Shown in pieces: positions 46,005-57,900 of a DNA stretch of 64,000 bases (its first letter is position 1; every line of letters starts with the position of its first letter). Below the pieces are notes generated by a model. It saw only the letters and a list, made by a program, of their open reading frames with translations. It was not told the origin of the DNA and did not search any database. Made by a program: the position numbers and the translations under genes. Source of the stretch: Proteles cristata cristata (lineage: Eukaryota; Chordata; Mammalia; Carnivora; Hyaenidae). The stretch is taken from the NCBI GenBank assembly GCA_017311185.1, contig JAESUZ010002553.1:744001-808000 (forward strand), in the 5' to 3' direction.

Positions 46005-47434
46005 AACACTTCTCAGCAGCTTTGATAATTCTAGACATTTCACCATTTAAACATATTTTCCAAAATCCAATCTATTTTATGCTTAGCCTATATTTTCTGT
46101 TAGATTTTTAAAAAATCTTATTCATTTGCATACAATATCAACTCTACAACTAAGACTGTGATAACAACAAATAGAATGTCTAAGTTCATTTTATCCATAG
46201 GACTCATTCCACTGCAGTGTCCAGAAAATTACAGTTTCTTTTTAAATTTGAAAAACAATTGACAAACACTGATGTTATATTGCTAAAGTTGGAGGGGAGA
46301 ACAGATTTTTAGCCATCAAGATTTTGCATTTTGGTGGTATCCACTTTGTTATTTGTGACGATTTGCATTCATCTGAAAATCAAAACAAATTTGGTTGAGC
46401 CCCAAGATTGTGTTTTTAAAGACTTATGACTTGATCTTGCCTGATTGACTTACAATTTAAAGAGAGAAAAAGAAAGCTGTTTAGTTTTAGGTCTAGAGAG
46501 GTGAATATGTGAAGATCCCTTCTTCCATTCACCAAACAGTCACGTCTGCTTCACAGAGCAGGAGGGCCATACTTGCCTCCAAACTAGTACCACTTTTAGA
46601 CCCAAGCAAACACCTGTTCCTTTTTCCTCCAAGATCTTTCAATATTTTTACTCCTCAGTGACAAGTGGCCCTACCAATATGTGTCCTCTCTTGTAGTGTC
46701 CACTTGATGTGGTGACATCATACTCTCCCAGGTCAGTCTTCAGCTACCCAGGGTAAAGGAATAACATTTTTTTGTGTGAATGAGATCACCCTTTATCAGT
46801 CTGCCTACAGGCCCTTCTTATCATCGTTATTGGTAGCATTATATGAAAAGCAGAAGTGTAGCCAAACTGAAAAAGCCACATTGCGGGAATGCAGAGATTA
46901 CATCCTAAAAGGTACAGGAGCAGACATGGTTAGAAGGTGTGTTCTTCTATATGTATTCTACAAAAGTATATTTAACATGATCAGAAAAGAAATTATTGTC
47001 CAATTTTGCCTACATTCTCTGGATAAGACTTGTATTTGTGGTTGTCATTCATGAATCAGGCACAGTAACAACCTTGGAGTGAGTATTAGAAGCCAATATT
47101 CACATGGTTATGGTGTAATCATCATCAAATAAATGCAGGGGCAAGATTGAAAATTTTTTAATATACACAGGCTTTGAAGAGCCATGGTACTGTTACTAAG
47201 AACAATGTGGCTACTTTTGCCTCATGATGGAAGACATGAAATTAGCTCGCAAGGGCACAATCACAATAAAGAGCCTAAAGACAGAGTTCCTGGACCTGAA
47301 CAGGAAGAGGTGGTGCCCAGAAAGCACATGTGCTGATTGGACAATTAGACGAAGAGTAGCTAAGTAGCTTATCTCTACCTAGTACTCTAAATCTTTCCTG
47401 ATAAATCACTATATCTCACAAACAACCTATGATT
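46005..47434. other. Single-copy stretch
   Basis: No gene or repeat recognised. A 92-codon open frame (46776-47054, plus) has no recognisable domain. Confidence 0.5.
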
Positions 47435-48470
47435 TTGTAAATATTTTATTTATGTTAGATTCATGTAACATAAAATTAATCCTCTTGAAATATATAGTTC
47501 AGGGATAGAAGGATGGGCAAAATGGGTGAAGGGGAGTGGGAGATACAGGCTTTCAGTTACAGAATGAATAAGTCATGGCGATAAAAGATACAGCACAGGG
47601 AACACAGTCGATAGAGTGATAATGACATATAGTGACAGACAGTAGTTATACCTGTTGTGAGCACAGCATCACATAGAGAGTTGTTGAATCACTATGTTGT
47701 GCACCTGAAGCTAATACAGCATTGAGTGTCAACTACACTCAATTGAAAAACTAAAATAAAAGAATAAAAGTACAATTCAGTGGCATTTAGTACTTTCACA
47801 ATGTCATACAACCACCACCTCTATTGAATTCCAAAATATTTTATCACACCGAAAGGAAACCCTGTATTTCTCTAAGGAATGACTCCCATTTCCCATTTTT
47901 GTTCCAGTTTCTGGCATTTCCATTAATCTTTCTTTTATATGGATTCTCTATCCTTGATGTTTTGTAAAAATGGAGCCATACAATATATGGTCTTTTGTAT
48001 TTGACGACTTTCATTTAGCATGCTTTTGAGGTTCAACCATGTTGTAGCATGGATTGGAGCTCCATTCCTTCATGTAGCTGAATAATACTTGGTGGTATGG
48101 CTATACCACATTTGATTTATCCATTCATCAGTTGATGAATTCATCAGTTGACATTTGTGTCATTTCCACATTTTGACGATTGTGAATAGTGCTGCTATGA
48201 ACACTTGTATGCAAGGTTTTGTTTTCAATTCTTTTGGGCATATACCTAGGAGTGGAATTGCTGGGTCATATAGTAACTGGATGTAGAATCATTTGAGGAA
48301 AGTTTTCTAAAGCAGCTGCATCATTTTATATTCATACCAGCAGTATCTGAGGGTTCTAATTATTTCTTAACATCCTCACCAACACTTGTTATTTTACATT
48401 AATTTTGATTATAGCCATCCTAATGATGTCCCGTGGTATCTCATTGTGGTTTCTGTTTGCCGTAATATAT
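47435..48470 (-). mobile_element. Old LINE-1 3' fragment
   Basis: Antisense landmarks run in order: ACAATTCAGTGGCATTTAGT, TATGGATTCTCTATCCTTGA, GAGCCATACAATATATGGTC, TTGTGAATAGTGCTGCTATG and AGTGGAATTGCTGGGTCATA. This is an old mammalian L1 3' kilobase. A plus-strand L1 tail (47503-47770) splits it near its 3' end. Confidence 0.85.
47503..47770 (+). mobile_element. LINE-1 3'-UTR fragment inserted in the old L1
   Basis: GTTACAGAATGAATAAGTCA, TTGTTGAATCACTATGTTGT, GCACCTGAAGCTAATACAGC and an AAACTAAAATAAAAGAATAA tail read as the last 270 bases of a sense-strand L1. A probable target duplication TATAGTTCAG / TACAATTCAG flanks it (about 47493-47502 and 47771-47780). It is the only clear simple plus-strand L1 in the window. 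Confidence 0.78.
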
Positions 48471-48654
48471 TTTTAATCAAATTATTTATTTAGATATAGG
48501 CACAGTAAAAAATACTTGGCCCAGGTTCCACATACCCCAGTAACAGTGCAAATCATCTTCTTAGAGAACAAATTAAGGAAAAGGCATCTCTTTCTTCATG
48601 CCTTGAAATTCTTAGCTTGAGAGTAATTCATATTTTACATAACATATGGATATT

Positions 48655-48750
48655 ACACATATATGTAATTATATATATATATGGTAATTATAAATATATT
48701 ACACATATAAGTAATTATATATATTACACGTATATGGTTATATTTTAGAA
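48655..48750 (+). repeat. AT-rich imperfect tandem repeat
   Basis: Units built from ATTACACATATA(T/A)GTAATTATATATAT recur two to three times. Confidence 0.8.
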
Positions 48751-48754
48751 GCAT

Positions 48755-48885
48755 ATTTTGGGACACTTCAGAGGTTGTTGGGAATGCAGCATCTTAGGCA
48801 CCCACACCAGACCTCATGAATTAGAATTCACATTTGAACAAGATACCCAGGTGATTTAAGGGTAAGAGGTCTTGAGAACTTTCTG
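48755..48885 (+). repeat. MER5A/MER20-type (hAT-Charlie) relic, partial
   Basis: CCACACCAGACCTCATGAATTAGAATTC followed by AAGATACCCAGGTGATTTAA and a terminal GGTCTTGAGAACTTTCTG matches the 3' half of a MER5A-like element. Confidence 0.5.
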
Positions 48886-48989
48886 TCTTTCTGAGGAAAG
48901 TGAGACTAAGTCCATACCAGAAAACCATTTGCAGGTGCAACCAATAGAGTTCAAGCTTAATAAAATACAGGTGTAGTGTGCGACATTAG

Positions 48990-49168
48990 GGCAGAAGTTC
49001 TCAAGCTTGGCTGAATACTGGGAATCTCTGAGCATTTTAGAATATTTGTGTCTGGTTTCCAACCCCTGAAAGATTCTGGTTTAATGGATCCTGAGTGGAT
49101 CCTACTAAGAAGATTTTTAAAAATCCTCAGGTGATTCTAATGTGCAGTCAGTTTTGAGAACTATCTGT
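48990..49168 (+). mobile_element. MER5A-type (hAT-Charlie) DNA transposon copy
   Basis: Inverted termini AGAAGTTCTCAAGCTTGG and AGTTTTGAGAACTATCTG bracket GATTCTGGTTTAATGGATCC and TCCTCAGGTGATTCTAATGT. This is the standard MER5A layout. Non-coding. Confidence 0.75.
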
Positions 49169-49850
49169 GTGAATAGCATTAGCTGAGCTATTCTCAAGGC
49201 AGTTATTTGGACGTGGGAAGGAGCGAGACTTTGCCATGAGGGCAGAGAGGCAGGGGTGTGGCCAATGTTGCTGAGGTAGGGCAGAGAGTAGAAGCCAGGG
49301 CTTGTAGTGAGAAGAATTCATCCATGGAAGGCATCAAAGTCTTTAACTGGGGTTTTAATGTTGTGCAGAAGACAAATGAGAGCTCTTGTAGAGCCTTATA
49401 AGAGACCAGTGATTTCCATTACTTTTTGAAGATGTGGATGCTGGAGACAGGGGCGGTTTTATAATATAAGGTATGGACCTAGGGCTTTGCCCTTAAGATT
49501 GAAAATAAAGAAGCAGAAGACAAGAATATATAAGGTTCCCTCAAAGTTTAGTTACATGACTGTAACTCATTAGTAGTTCTCTAAGTAACTTAAGATTTCT
49601 CCAAATTCAAGAAATGATTGAGTAGTTTAAGAATCCATAAAAACAGACAAACAAATATCACATGTGCATGGTTGCCTTAAGAAAACTTTCTATGCCTATA
49701 AAAAGAATTTGTTTACTGATAATTACTCCCCAGAGTTTTTAGTATTCAACAATTCCAACTTCATTCATATTTTTATTCATTCAACAAGTATTTATTGAGT
49801 GTGTGCTTAGGATGTTATAGAGGAGGTTTAAGAACCGGAAGAGTGTGTTT
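49169..49850. other. Single-copy stretch
   Basis: No gene recognised. An antisense L2-like end (TTCATTCAACAAGTATTTAT near 49775-49800) is visible. Confidence 0.45.
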
Positions 49851-49857
49851 GGACTAG

Positions 49858-50050
49858 ACACTGGTTCTCAATTGGGGCAGTACCCTCTGTGGTGAGTTTT
49901 GGAAATCTGGGGGGTGTTTTTGGTTGTTGCAGCAGTTGGGGTGAACTCGTGGCTTCGGGTGTAGGCCAGTAATGGTAAGTGACCTGCTATATCCGAGATA
50001 GTCCTGCACGATGAAGAATAAGCTCCTACCCACACCACTTCCTAATGGCT
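49858..50050 (+). mobile_element. MER20-type (hAT-Charlie) DNA transposon copy
   Basis: CACTGGTTCTCAATTGGGGC, then GGTGTTTTTGGTTGTTGCAG, GTGTAGGCCAGTAATGGTAA and CAGCACGATG-like text follow the MER20 consensus in order. Diverged and non-coding. Confidence 0.65.
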
Positions 50051-50439
50051 TGGACATTTATGTAGGTGGAAAACCTTATTTACATTGATCCAAGCTTAGA
50101 CTCAAACTCAAAAATGTTTAATTATCTAAACATAAAACCTAAACTTGACATATGTACACAAATACATACAAATACTTCTTAGAATTTTAGTAAATGTAAG
50201 ACTTTTCCAAAACTGGTCCTACTGTGCATACTGAGAGAAGATAGCACCTTGTTTCGTTCGGCACTTGACCAAGAAGTTTTCATTGTTTTGGAAAATAGCA
50301 TCACCAATGGCAATAATGAACCAGGTGTTCAAGTCTTTGTTTGATTTTTGCAATAATTCTAAATATAACATATTGAAGGCTAATTTTTGAAAGTGCTTGC
50401 AATTATGGCTTTCATTCAGCTGTAACAAGATCCTGTTTA

Positions 50440-50900
50440 ATGGTTAGTTTTATCTATTAACTTGACTGGGCTAAAGGATGCCCAGATATCTGGTAAAACA
50501 TTATTCCTGGATGCATTTTAAGCATGTTTCTGAAAGAGACTGGTATTTGAATTGGTAAATTGAGTAAAGAAGACCCCTCTTACCAATGCTGCTGAGCTCA
50601 TGCAACCCTTGAGGGACTGAATAGAAGAAGGTGGAGGAAGGGCAAGTTCATTTTCTCTGCTGGAGCTGAGACACCCATTTTCTCCTGCTCTGGGACATTG
50701 GTGGAACTGGCTCTTAGGCTTTTGGACACAGGCTGTGACTTACACCACTGGCCCTGGATTCATAGGCCTTTGAACTTGGAATGAATTACACCAGCAGCTT
50801 TGCTGATCCTCCAGCTTGTGGATGGCAGACTGTAAGATTTCTTGGCCTCCATAAGCATGTGAGCCAATGCCTATAACAAATCATATATATAACAAATATA
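50440..50900 (+). repeat. Old dispersed repeat, family uncertain
   Basis: TTAACTTGACTGGGCTAAAG, GATGCCCAGATATCTGGTAA, AATTGGTAAATTGAGTAAAG, GACTTACACCACTGGCCCTG and CCATAAGCATGTGAGCCAAT are landmarks of a widespread mammalian interspersed repeat. I recognise the type but cannot name the family. No reading frame is preserved. Confidence 0.6.
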
Positions 50901-51236
50901 ACTGAGGTAAGTTTACAAGTAGAGAAATAGATGCAAAACTGATCATTATCCACAGGGAAATGATCAATTATACTCTGGTAGACACATTTTGCCTTTCTTT
51001 GAACAAAAACCATGTGCAGTGCTGCTCTTTTTCTTTTTACGGTGTACAGAGTTGTTAGCTCAAAAGCAATGAATGAAAAACAGAAATAATGCAGAAAACT
51101 GTGTTAAATGGTAATATCAATAATCTACACTTTTTTTTTTGCCAATTTCAATTTTTCCTGTTACAGTCATCTGAATTTATGTCTTCTGGAGTAGTCATGC
51201 TGAAACAATTGTACAGTGAAATACATGTCTTAAAAA

Positions 51237-51446
51237 ATTTTTTTTAAATGTTTATTTAGTTTTGAGAGAAAGACAGAGTGTGAGCAGGGGAAGGGCACAG
51301 AGAGAGAGGAGACACAGAATCCAAAGCAGACTTCAGGCTCTGAGCTGTCAGCACAGAGCCCAAGGCAGGGCTCGAACTCATGAACTGCAAGATCATGACC
51401 TGAGCCAAAGTCAGACGCTTAACTGACTCAGCCACCCAGGTGCTCC
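51237..51446 (-). mobile_element. Carnivore SINE
   Basis: Antisense copy, head ending in CCACCCAGGTGCTCC. Target duplication ATACATGTCT plus T/A-rich bases at 51221 and 51447. Confidence 0.94.
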
Positions 51447-51704
51447 ATACATGTCTTTTTAAATTATAAATTATTTTATTTTTACTCTATATTATACTTA
51501 GATAAGGTTATTAATTATGTAAAAATTATTTGTGCAGGTAAACTATATTGTCTATGGAGTTCATTTTAGAGTACTAAATGAAATGTTAGAAAATATTTGT
51601 CATAAAAAACAACATTGAGTTTTTTAGAGTTGAGAGCCACTGGACTAAATCATCTTTAAGGCCCTTTCTCCCCTTGCAGTCCTGAGCTCCTCCTTAATCT
51701 AGAG

Positions 51705-51905
51705 TGTGGTTTAAGAATTCAGGCTCTTAGAACCAAAGGTCATTGGTTTGAATTGAGGCTGTCCTACTTTCTAGCATTACAGTCTTGGGGAGGTTTTTAT
51801 AACTTGTTCATGCCTCATTCCTCATCTGTACAATGGTGTAATAACATCAGACACTTCATACAGTGGTTGTGAAGATTTAATGAATTCTCTACATGTAGCT
51901 TTTAG
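51705..51905 (+). repeat. MIR element
   Basis: TTTAAGAATTCAGGCTCTTA, AGTCTTGGGGAGGTTTTTAT, CTCATTCCTCATCTGTACAA and GTGGTTGTGAAGATTTAATG keep the MIR order across nearly the full element. Confidence 0.85.
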
Positions 51906-52459
51906 AAGATGCTCACAGTGAAGGCACAAGGAAGGGCTTATTTGCTTCCTTATCTATTAAACAAGCTCTAAATGGTAAACATATGGTGCCAACAGCCCCA
52001 GACTCCTTGCCTGGGGCTTAGCAAGCCCATAGATCAGATACAGTCATCCTAGGAAGGGGTGGTCCAGCTTCCCCTTGGTCCAGACTCACTCATCTGTGAA
52101 CACTAGAGCCCTGGCCAAGCCATTCTGTAGCTGGCCAGACCTGGAAGCATGGCTCCCCATGTAGCTGGGGTTGGGAGGGTCAGAAACACCTGACCCACAT
52201 GGAGTAGGTGCCCCACAAGAAGTAGGGATTCTGTTTCCAGAAGAGGCAAGGGATACATAACTGTTCTTGTCTCCCTACATGAGCCTGAGAGGTTGAAGAA
52301 CACCCAGTTCTCCATGTAAAGGCAGGGTCATGGCTGCCACGCTTGCCCCCACCCCTGATCAACTACTAGTCTCTTTTCACTGAGAAGCTGGAGGGATGCC
52401 TTCTAAAATGTAGGTTAGATTTGCTTCCTCTGCCTTAAGCATTCCCGAGACTTCCCATC
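51906..52459. other. Single-copy stretch
   Basis: No gene or repeat recognised. Confidence 0.5.
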
Positions 52460-52992
52460 TGCTAGGATCTGAATATGTGTATCCAACCCTCAGTTCATAC
52501 TTTGAAATCCTAACCCGCAAAGTGATAGTGTTGGGGGAGGTGGGCTTTGGGAAGTAATGAAGTCACAATGGTGAAGCCCTCATGTATGGGATTAATTCCC
52601 TTATAAAAGAAGCTATAGAGGGGTGCAAGGGTGGCTCAGTCAGTTAAGCATCTGACTTTGGCTCAGGTCATGAGCTCAGAGCCTGAAACCTGCTTCAGAT
52701 TCTGTGTCTCCCTCTCTTTCTACCTCTCCCCCACTCATACTCTGTCTCTTTCTCAAAAATAAATAAACATCAAAAAAAATGAAAAAAAGAAGCTATAGAG
52801 AGCTCCTTTTCCCTCTGTCATGTGAGGACACAATGAGCTGTTCTGTGACCCAGAAGAGGGCCCTCACCCAGCTACCCTGGCTCCCTGATCTCAGACATTA
52901 CCTTTCAAGAGCTGTGACAAATAAATTTCTGTTGTTTATAAGCCATCTTGTCAGGGACATTTTGTGGTAGGACCTTGAATGGACTCCGACAC
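52460..52992 (+). mobile_element. MST/MLT1-type (ERVL-MaLR) solo LTR, split by a SINE
   Basis: CTTTGAAATCCTAACCCGCA, GGGGGAGGTGGGCTTTGGGA, AGCCCTCATGTATGGGATTA, CATGTGAGGACACAATGAGC, AGAGGGCCCTCACCCAGC and AATTTCTGTTGTTTATAAGC follow a MaLR LTR from end to end. A SINE (52621-52784) sits near the middle. No internal region or reading frame is present. Confidence 0.88.
52621..52784 (+). mobile_element. Carnivore SINE with internal deletion
   Basis: GGGTGCAAGGGTGGCTCAGT head, GACTTTGGCTCAGGTCATGA, then a jump to GAGCTCAGAGCCTGAAACC, so the B-box region is missing. The perfect target duplication AAAGAAGCTATAGAG (ending at 52620 and 52800) shows insertion into the LTR. Confidence 0.94.
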
Positions 52993-53079
52993 TGTAGAAC
53001 TCAGTGTAGAAGCCAGGGGAAACTTACCTTGGCTCTTTATCAGACCCTTTAGGCCACACCCTCAGCCCCCATCCTATCC

Positions 53080-53497
53080 TGACCCCATTGCTTCTGGCCA
53101 CTCTCCCCACTACCTTCTCTTCTGCCACAGTAACCTCCAGGCTATGTCTTGAGAAGCCAGGTATTGCTTCCTCAGGGCCTTGAACCTCTTATCCTTCTGT
53201 CTGGAACTTTCTTCCTGATATGTCGCCATAACTCATCCCTCACTTTTCAGGTCTCTTGTTAAGGTCAGCTTATCAGGGTGGTCTTTCCTGATCACTAATA
53301 AAAAACAGCAACATCACAGCCTCCATGATGCTCAACCCCTCAACGTTGTTTATTCTTCTTCATTGCACCATTCATTACTTGACTCTTTTTATATTTCTTA
53401 CCTCCTTCAGCTGGAGTGTAAACTCCATAATAGCAGAGACTCTTTTTTTCATGGTTATGTTTGCAGTACCTAGAAGTTCTGGAATATACTAGATGAA
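53080..53497 (+). repeat. L2 element, 5' section
   Basis: GCTTCCTCAGGGCCTTGAAC, TCTGTCTGGAACTTTCTTCC, TGGTCTTTCCTGATCACTAA and AGTGTAAACTCCATAATAGC are sense-strand L2 landmarks. The end of the same element resumes at 53935 after an LTR insertion. Confidence 0.78.
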
Positions 53498-53934
53498 TGT
53501 TCTGGCTTAAATTGTGTCCCCCTCTGTAGATGTTGAAGCCTTCACCCTCAGTCTCTATGAACATGGCCTAATTTGGAGATAGGGTCTTTTCAGATGACCT
53601 AGGTCACTAGGGTGGACCCTAATCCAAAATGACTGTGCCTGTATATAAAGGGGAACTTTAGACACAAAGAGACACACACAGAGGGAAGGTGATGTGAAGA
53701 GACACAGGGAAAAGATAGCTATCTGCAAGCCAAGGAGTGCTTGTAGCTGACAGAAGCTGAGAGAAAGGGCTGGAACGTATCCTTCCCTAGCACTTTCAAC
53801 AGGGAGCATGGCCTGCCTTATCTACATCGTGATTTCAGACTTTGGCTTCTTGACCTGTGAAACAGTAAATTTATGTTGTTCTAAACCACCTACTTTGTGG
53901 CCCTTCATTACAGCAGCCCTAGAAAATTAATACG
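53498..53934 (+). mobile_element. MLT1-type (ERVL-MaLR) solo LTR inside an L2
   Basis: TGTTCTGGCTTAAATTGTGT, GATGTTGAAGCCTTCACCCT, TTTGGAGATAGGGTCTTTTC, GACCCTAATCCAAAATGACT-like text, CTATCTGCAAGCCAAGGAGT and CAGCAGCCCTAGAAAATTAA match MLT1 from start to end. Confidence 0.88.
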
Positions 53935-53970
53935 GTGCCTAATAAATGCCTGTTGAGTAGGGGATATTTA
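53935..53970 (+). repeat. L2 element, 3' terminus
   Basis: GTGCCTAATAAATGCCTGTT completes the L2 interrupted by the MLT1 LTR. Confidence 0.7.
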
Positions 53971-54199
53971 GCGAGTGAATGGTAATATCAGAAGGGCTTG
54001 GAGTTCAGCAGGATTGTTTTGCCAGTAGTGTCCACTCCTTACCGTCACTTACTAAAAGTTTGTGGCTAACTATCCAGGAAGCAGAAAATTTGTTTCGGGA
54101 TTAGTGGACAAATTCTCCATAGAGGGTGAACTTTTATTTTTGTTTAGACCATTCAATAGTTAAAAATAAGTGTGGTCAGGAAGGTACTAAGTGAAATAA

Positions 54200-54395
54200 A
54201 TGAAATGACAGTAACACTTATAGGAAGTTGACCATACGCCAGGCACTATTTCGGTACTTGACCTGCTTACTCCACACCACAGCCCTCTGACATAGGTACT
54301 GTTCTTATTCCTAGCCTCCGGATGAGAAACGGAGGCACAAAGAGGTTAAGTGATATGCACAAGGTCAGACAGCCTATGCAGTCTGGTGTCTAATT
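54200..54395 (-). repeat. MIR element, antisense
   Basis: ACGCCAGGCACTATTTCGGT, GATGAGAAACGGAGGCACAA, AGAGGTTAAGTGATATGCAC and AAGGTCAGACAGCCTATGC follow an antisense MIR. Confidence 0.85.
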
Positions 54396-54706
54396 TTAAA
54401 TTGTTCTCTGTGCTGTTCTGCATCTGCAGTTGCTTGCCTGACATCACAAACCCCAGCCTTCAGTAGAAGTCTGCTGCTTTAAGGATAGATGGGATGGGGA
54501 GCATGTCCAGCATAGGGTCATGTATACAGAAAATGGACAGCCACTCCAGCGGTGAGAAACAGATGGGGAAGAGACGGTGTTCGGGAGCAGAACTTGGAGC
54601 CAGAAGGGGGACTCAGAACCCAAGCTCCCTGTGAAACTTCAGAGATATCACCGAGTATGCCGGGTCTCCAGGGGTAAGTATACTTACTAAAGAACAGGGT
54701 GCCCCT

Positions 54707-54918
54707 GGGGCGCCTGGGTGGCTTAGTTGGTTAAGCTTCCGACTTTCACTTAGGTCATGATCTCATGGTTAGTGGGTTCGAGCCCGGCGTCGGGCTCTGT
54801 GCTGACTGCCAGCTCAGAGCCCGGAGCCTGTTTCAGAGTCTGTGACTCCCTCTCTCTCTGACCCTCCCCTACTCATGCTGTCTCTCTCCTAGAAATAAAT
54901 AAAACATTAAAAAAAAAA
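54707..54918 (+). mobile_element. Young carnivore SINE, perfect target duplication
   Basis: GGGGCGCCTGGGTGGCTTAG head, CGACTTTCACTTAGGTCATG diagnostic stretch, GGGTTCGAGCCCGGCGTCGG and a CTAGAAATAAATAAAACATT tail with a clean A run. The 18-bp target duplication AAAGAACAGGGTGCCCCT is perfect (54689-54706 and 54919-54936). Confidence 0.97.
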
Positions 54919-54936
54919 AAAGAACAGGGTGCCCCT

Positions 54937-57900
54937 AACGTGTTGGAAGGATGGCAAGCATATGTGACCCCTTGGAAGGAGCAGAGCACAACTTACTCTT
55001 TGACGGAAAGCACCCACTGGGCCTGCTAAACAGGGGTTGGGGAGGAATTACAGGAGACAAGCAGAGGCCGTGGACTCAGGAAAGAAGCGGTGAGTAAGGA
55101 ATGCAGGTGAAGGAGGGTGGGGAGGCCAGGTATGCCCTTTATGTACTCCAGAGAACAAATCTTGTGTCAGCTTGTGGCTTTTGTACATTAATATTTTATG
55201 ATCTAAAAAATCGAATTCATTCTTTGGGTTTTATTATTTGTTAGGTGCTTCCTGAGTGTAGGGACATAAGCTAGGTTCTCAGTGAGGGCACATCGGCAGA
55301 GCCTCATGTGGTTTGCTTCCACGTAGTGTGACTCCTTCTCACTTGAAGGATTTGGTTTTCCTTTTAGCCATAGAGCACATCATCACGGCAGACGTTTTAG
55401 GTATCCATCGGCGGCGTCGGCAGGGATCCCAAAGACTGGCTTGCTCCCCTGAGCCTCTGAGAAGGGATTTTTCTTCTTTAAACCCCCCTTTTATTTAAGT
55501 GCTGGCAACAAGGTTATAACAAGGAACATATTTCAAGACCATTTTCTCCATCCCTATCTATTTCTGCAATCTTTATTTTAGTAAATAAAAGCTAGGGGCC
55601 AAGTCCTGTTTTTCCCAGGAGTTTTGCCTCTCACACAGTGTATTTCTGAAATACTAAATCAGGGGGGCTGTTGGGGCACCCTTACGGCACAAAGCAGCAC
55701 CCATTGAAGCACACATTTTCTTTACCAGCCTTTCATCCATGTCCTTCCATAGACACACCAGATAAAAAGTCCAGAGTGCTGCATTTCTCTTCACACAGAC
55801 CTCAAGCTTTCTGACATCTGGAAAAAAGTGGTTTGCTATTTGGACCTTCCAGCAAAATTCTCTTTCAATTGGATTCACATAAGACTATACTGCTCACTTA
55901 TAGTTTGGACGATAGCGACACCTTTCCTTTTACTTGGCAACACTGGAAGCCATTTGGATAAAAATGAAAGCCCTTGAAAAAGCATTAGGGAAATTGCCAC
56001 ACTCCTGCTGTAAAGGTGTGAGAGACTTTTGCTTAGTCTTCTGACCAGAGCTGAAAAAGTCTCCTAGCTCACCCAGACCATGTCAGCCCTTTGAACTGGG
56101 ATCTGAACTCCCGATTTAAAAGTTGACATCTTTAAGGTCTATTCCTGGGGTACCAAACAGCAGAGGTGCAGACAACCAAGGTCTGCAGAGGAGGGTAACC
56201 TGAGATGAAAACCCCTTTGGTTAGCTTTGAAGGGTCTCGGTTATGCAGACCATCTGTTGACCCCACTCATAATCCCAAGCCATTGGTGAGCACCCCCCCC
56301 GCTTCCTTAAGCCTAGAAAGTTTTCCATAGAAAAGGATTTCATGGATCTGAGGGGGGCTTGGCAAGAAGATGGAAAAGAGAATGAGAGGAAACAGGAGAG
56401 AAAAGTCTTTAAGATGAAAAATGAAAAAGATTTATGAGGGCAACGCTTCCCTCACCTACTGCTCAGTCCTGCTCCCTGAGATAGATTTTCCAGTTCCTCA
56501 TACAGACTGGTTTCAAATGAGGCAAATTAGCTGGCTGCCATCACTTTCTTTGAGAAACTGTCAACAGATTAATAGATCTTCCCAATACAGTAATTCCCTC
56601 CCCCACCATAGTGAGCCTATATTTTCCATCACATCACTGAATTTATGTTTCCCTTGGAGCAGTCTAAGCCTTTGTTTATGCCCCTTGGATGCTTGTTTCT
56701 CATCCACCGCTATCGTATTTCCTTGTAGCGATGTGATTGCGGGGCCAGGTTATATGCATTTAAGCCTTTAGAGCAAATCCTTCCAACCCATAATTATTTT
56801 CATGCTGCTCTTCAAATTTCCTCCGTGTATTAACATCTTCTTGTGCTTTGGAGTTCTACCCTGTGCGAGAATAATGGTAATGGGACTGTGCTTGGACACC
56901 AGTGCCTGGAGCAGGGTTCAGTACCAGGGGGTCTGCAGTCTCTTTCTGGCTTCCGCTCTTGCTTTATGACAAGTTATTAAACCTTTTGAAATCTAAAATT
57001 TCTCACTGGTGGCAAAAGTAATTTTGGCCTCTTCTCTCAATTCTTGGCCATTGAGTTTCTTTTCATGCCCTGTTAACCCCCATGCCCAAGTCTGGAGGTA
57101 CTTCATTCTTAATCTGAGCCCACCATGTGGCCCTTTGGGATGTGGGGGCAAGGTTAAGGGTACAGAGAAGATAGGTCTTTTGTGATTCTCACAGAAAGGG
57201 AAGGGGTGTGAAGAAATATAAGTTGCCTTATAGAATATGGACAGGATTTAATGTAGGTAGAGGAAGATTGAATCTCTTGGAACAAGGTGTTGACTAAATA
57301 TAGTGCTTGCATCATACATTCAGTCTCAAGAGGCTGTGCATGAGATCATCTCTCTGCCTCATGTTCCGTCGGTGCCTCATTTGCTCTCATCAACGCACAG
57401 ACTTCTGTTCTGCTACTCTGTTCTTGATTTCTTTCTTTCACCAAACCTCAGGCTTTGGATCCTATTTTTCTTCCATATGTGCTTGAATTTTTTTTAATTC
57501 ATCTGTGTCTTTTGGTTTTATAGAAAAGTCTTGAGAAAACCTGAAAACCATTAGGACTTCGAAAGGCGACTTGATTAAGACCCTGCCCCCCTACCCTTCA
57601 TTTAAAAAGAAAAGCCCTTCAAAGTTCTACAGCTATGAAGAACATATTTTTAGGTTCCTTGTGGTTACTTTAATGTCTGACCTTTCTTTGACATCGCATT
57701 TGTGAGAGACAGGGCATATCTCCAGAGATAAAAATTTGATCCACCATTTTCAGCCCATGCCAAGTCCCAAATAGTTGATCCTGATTCATCCTGTTGAAGT
57801 TAAATGCTTGTCTTCTTTCATTCACACCCCTTGAGCAAAGCGTCACGCAGACCTTTCTGTGCCCCTTCCCCTCCTCTTTCTACTTCTCTCCAGTTTATGG

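Noticed and set aside
46776..47054. 92-codon open frame on plus as a possible small gene
   Set aside because: Cys- and Lys-containing but without any recognisable domain, signal or codon pattern, in AT-rich single-copy DNA. Frames of this length are expected by chance.
56421..56771. 116-codon plus frame in the repeat-free interval as a possible exon
   Set aside because: Starts and ends arbitrarily, no recognisable domain and no convincing splice context. Kept only as part of the interval description.
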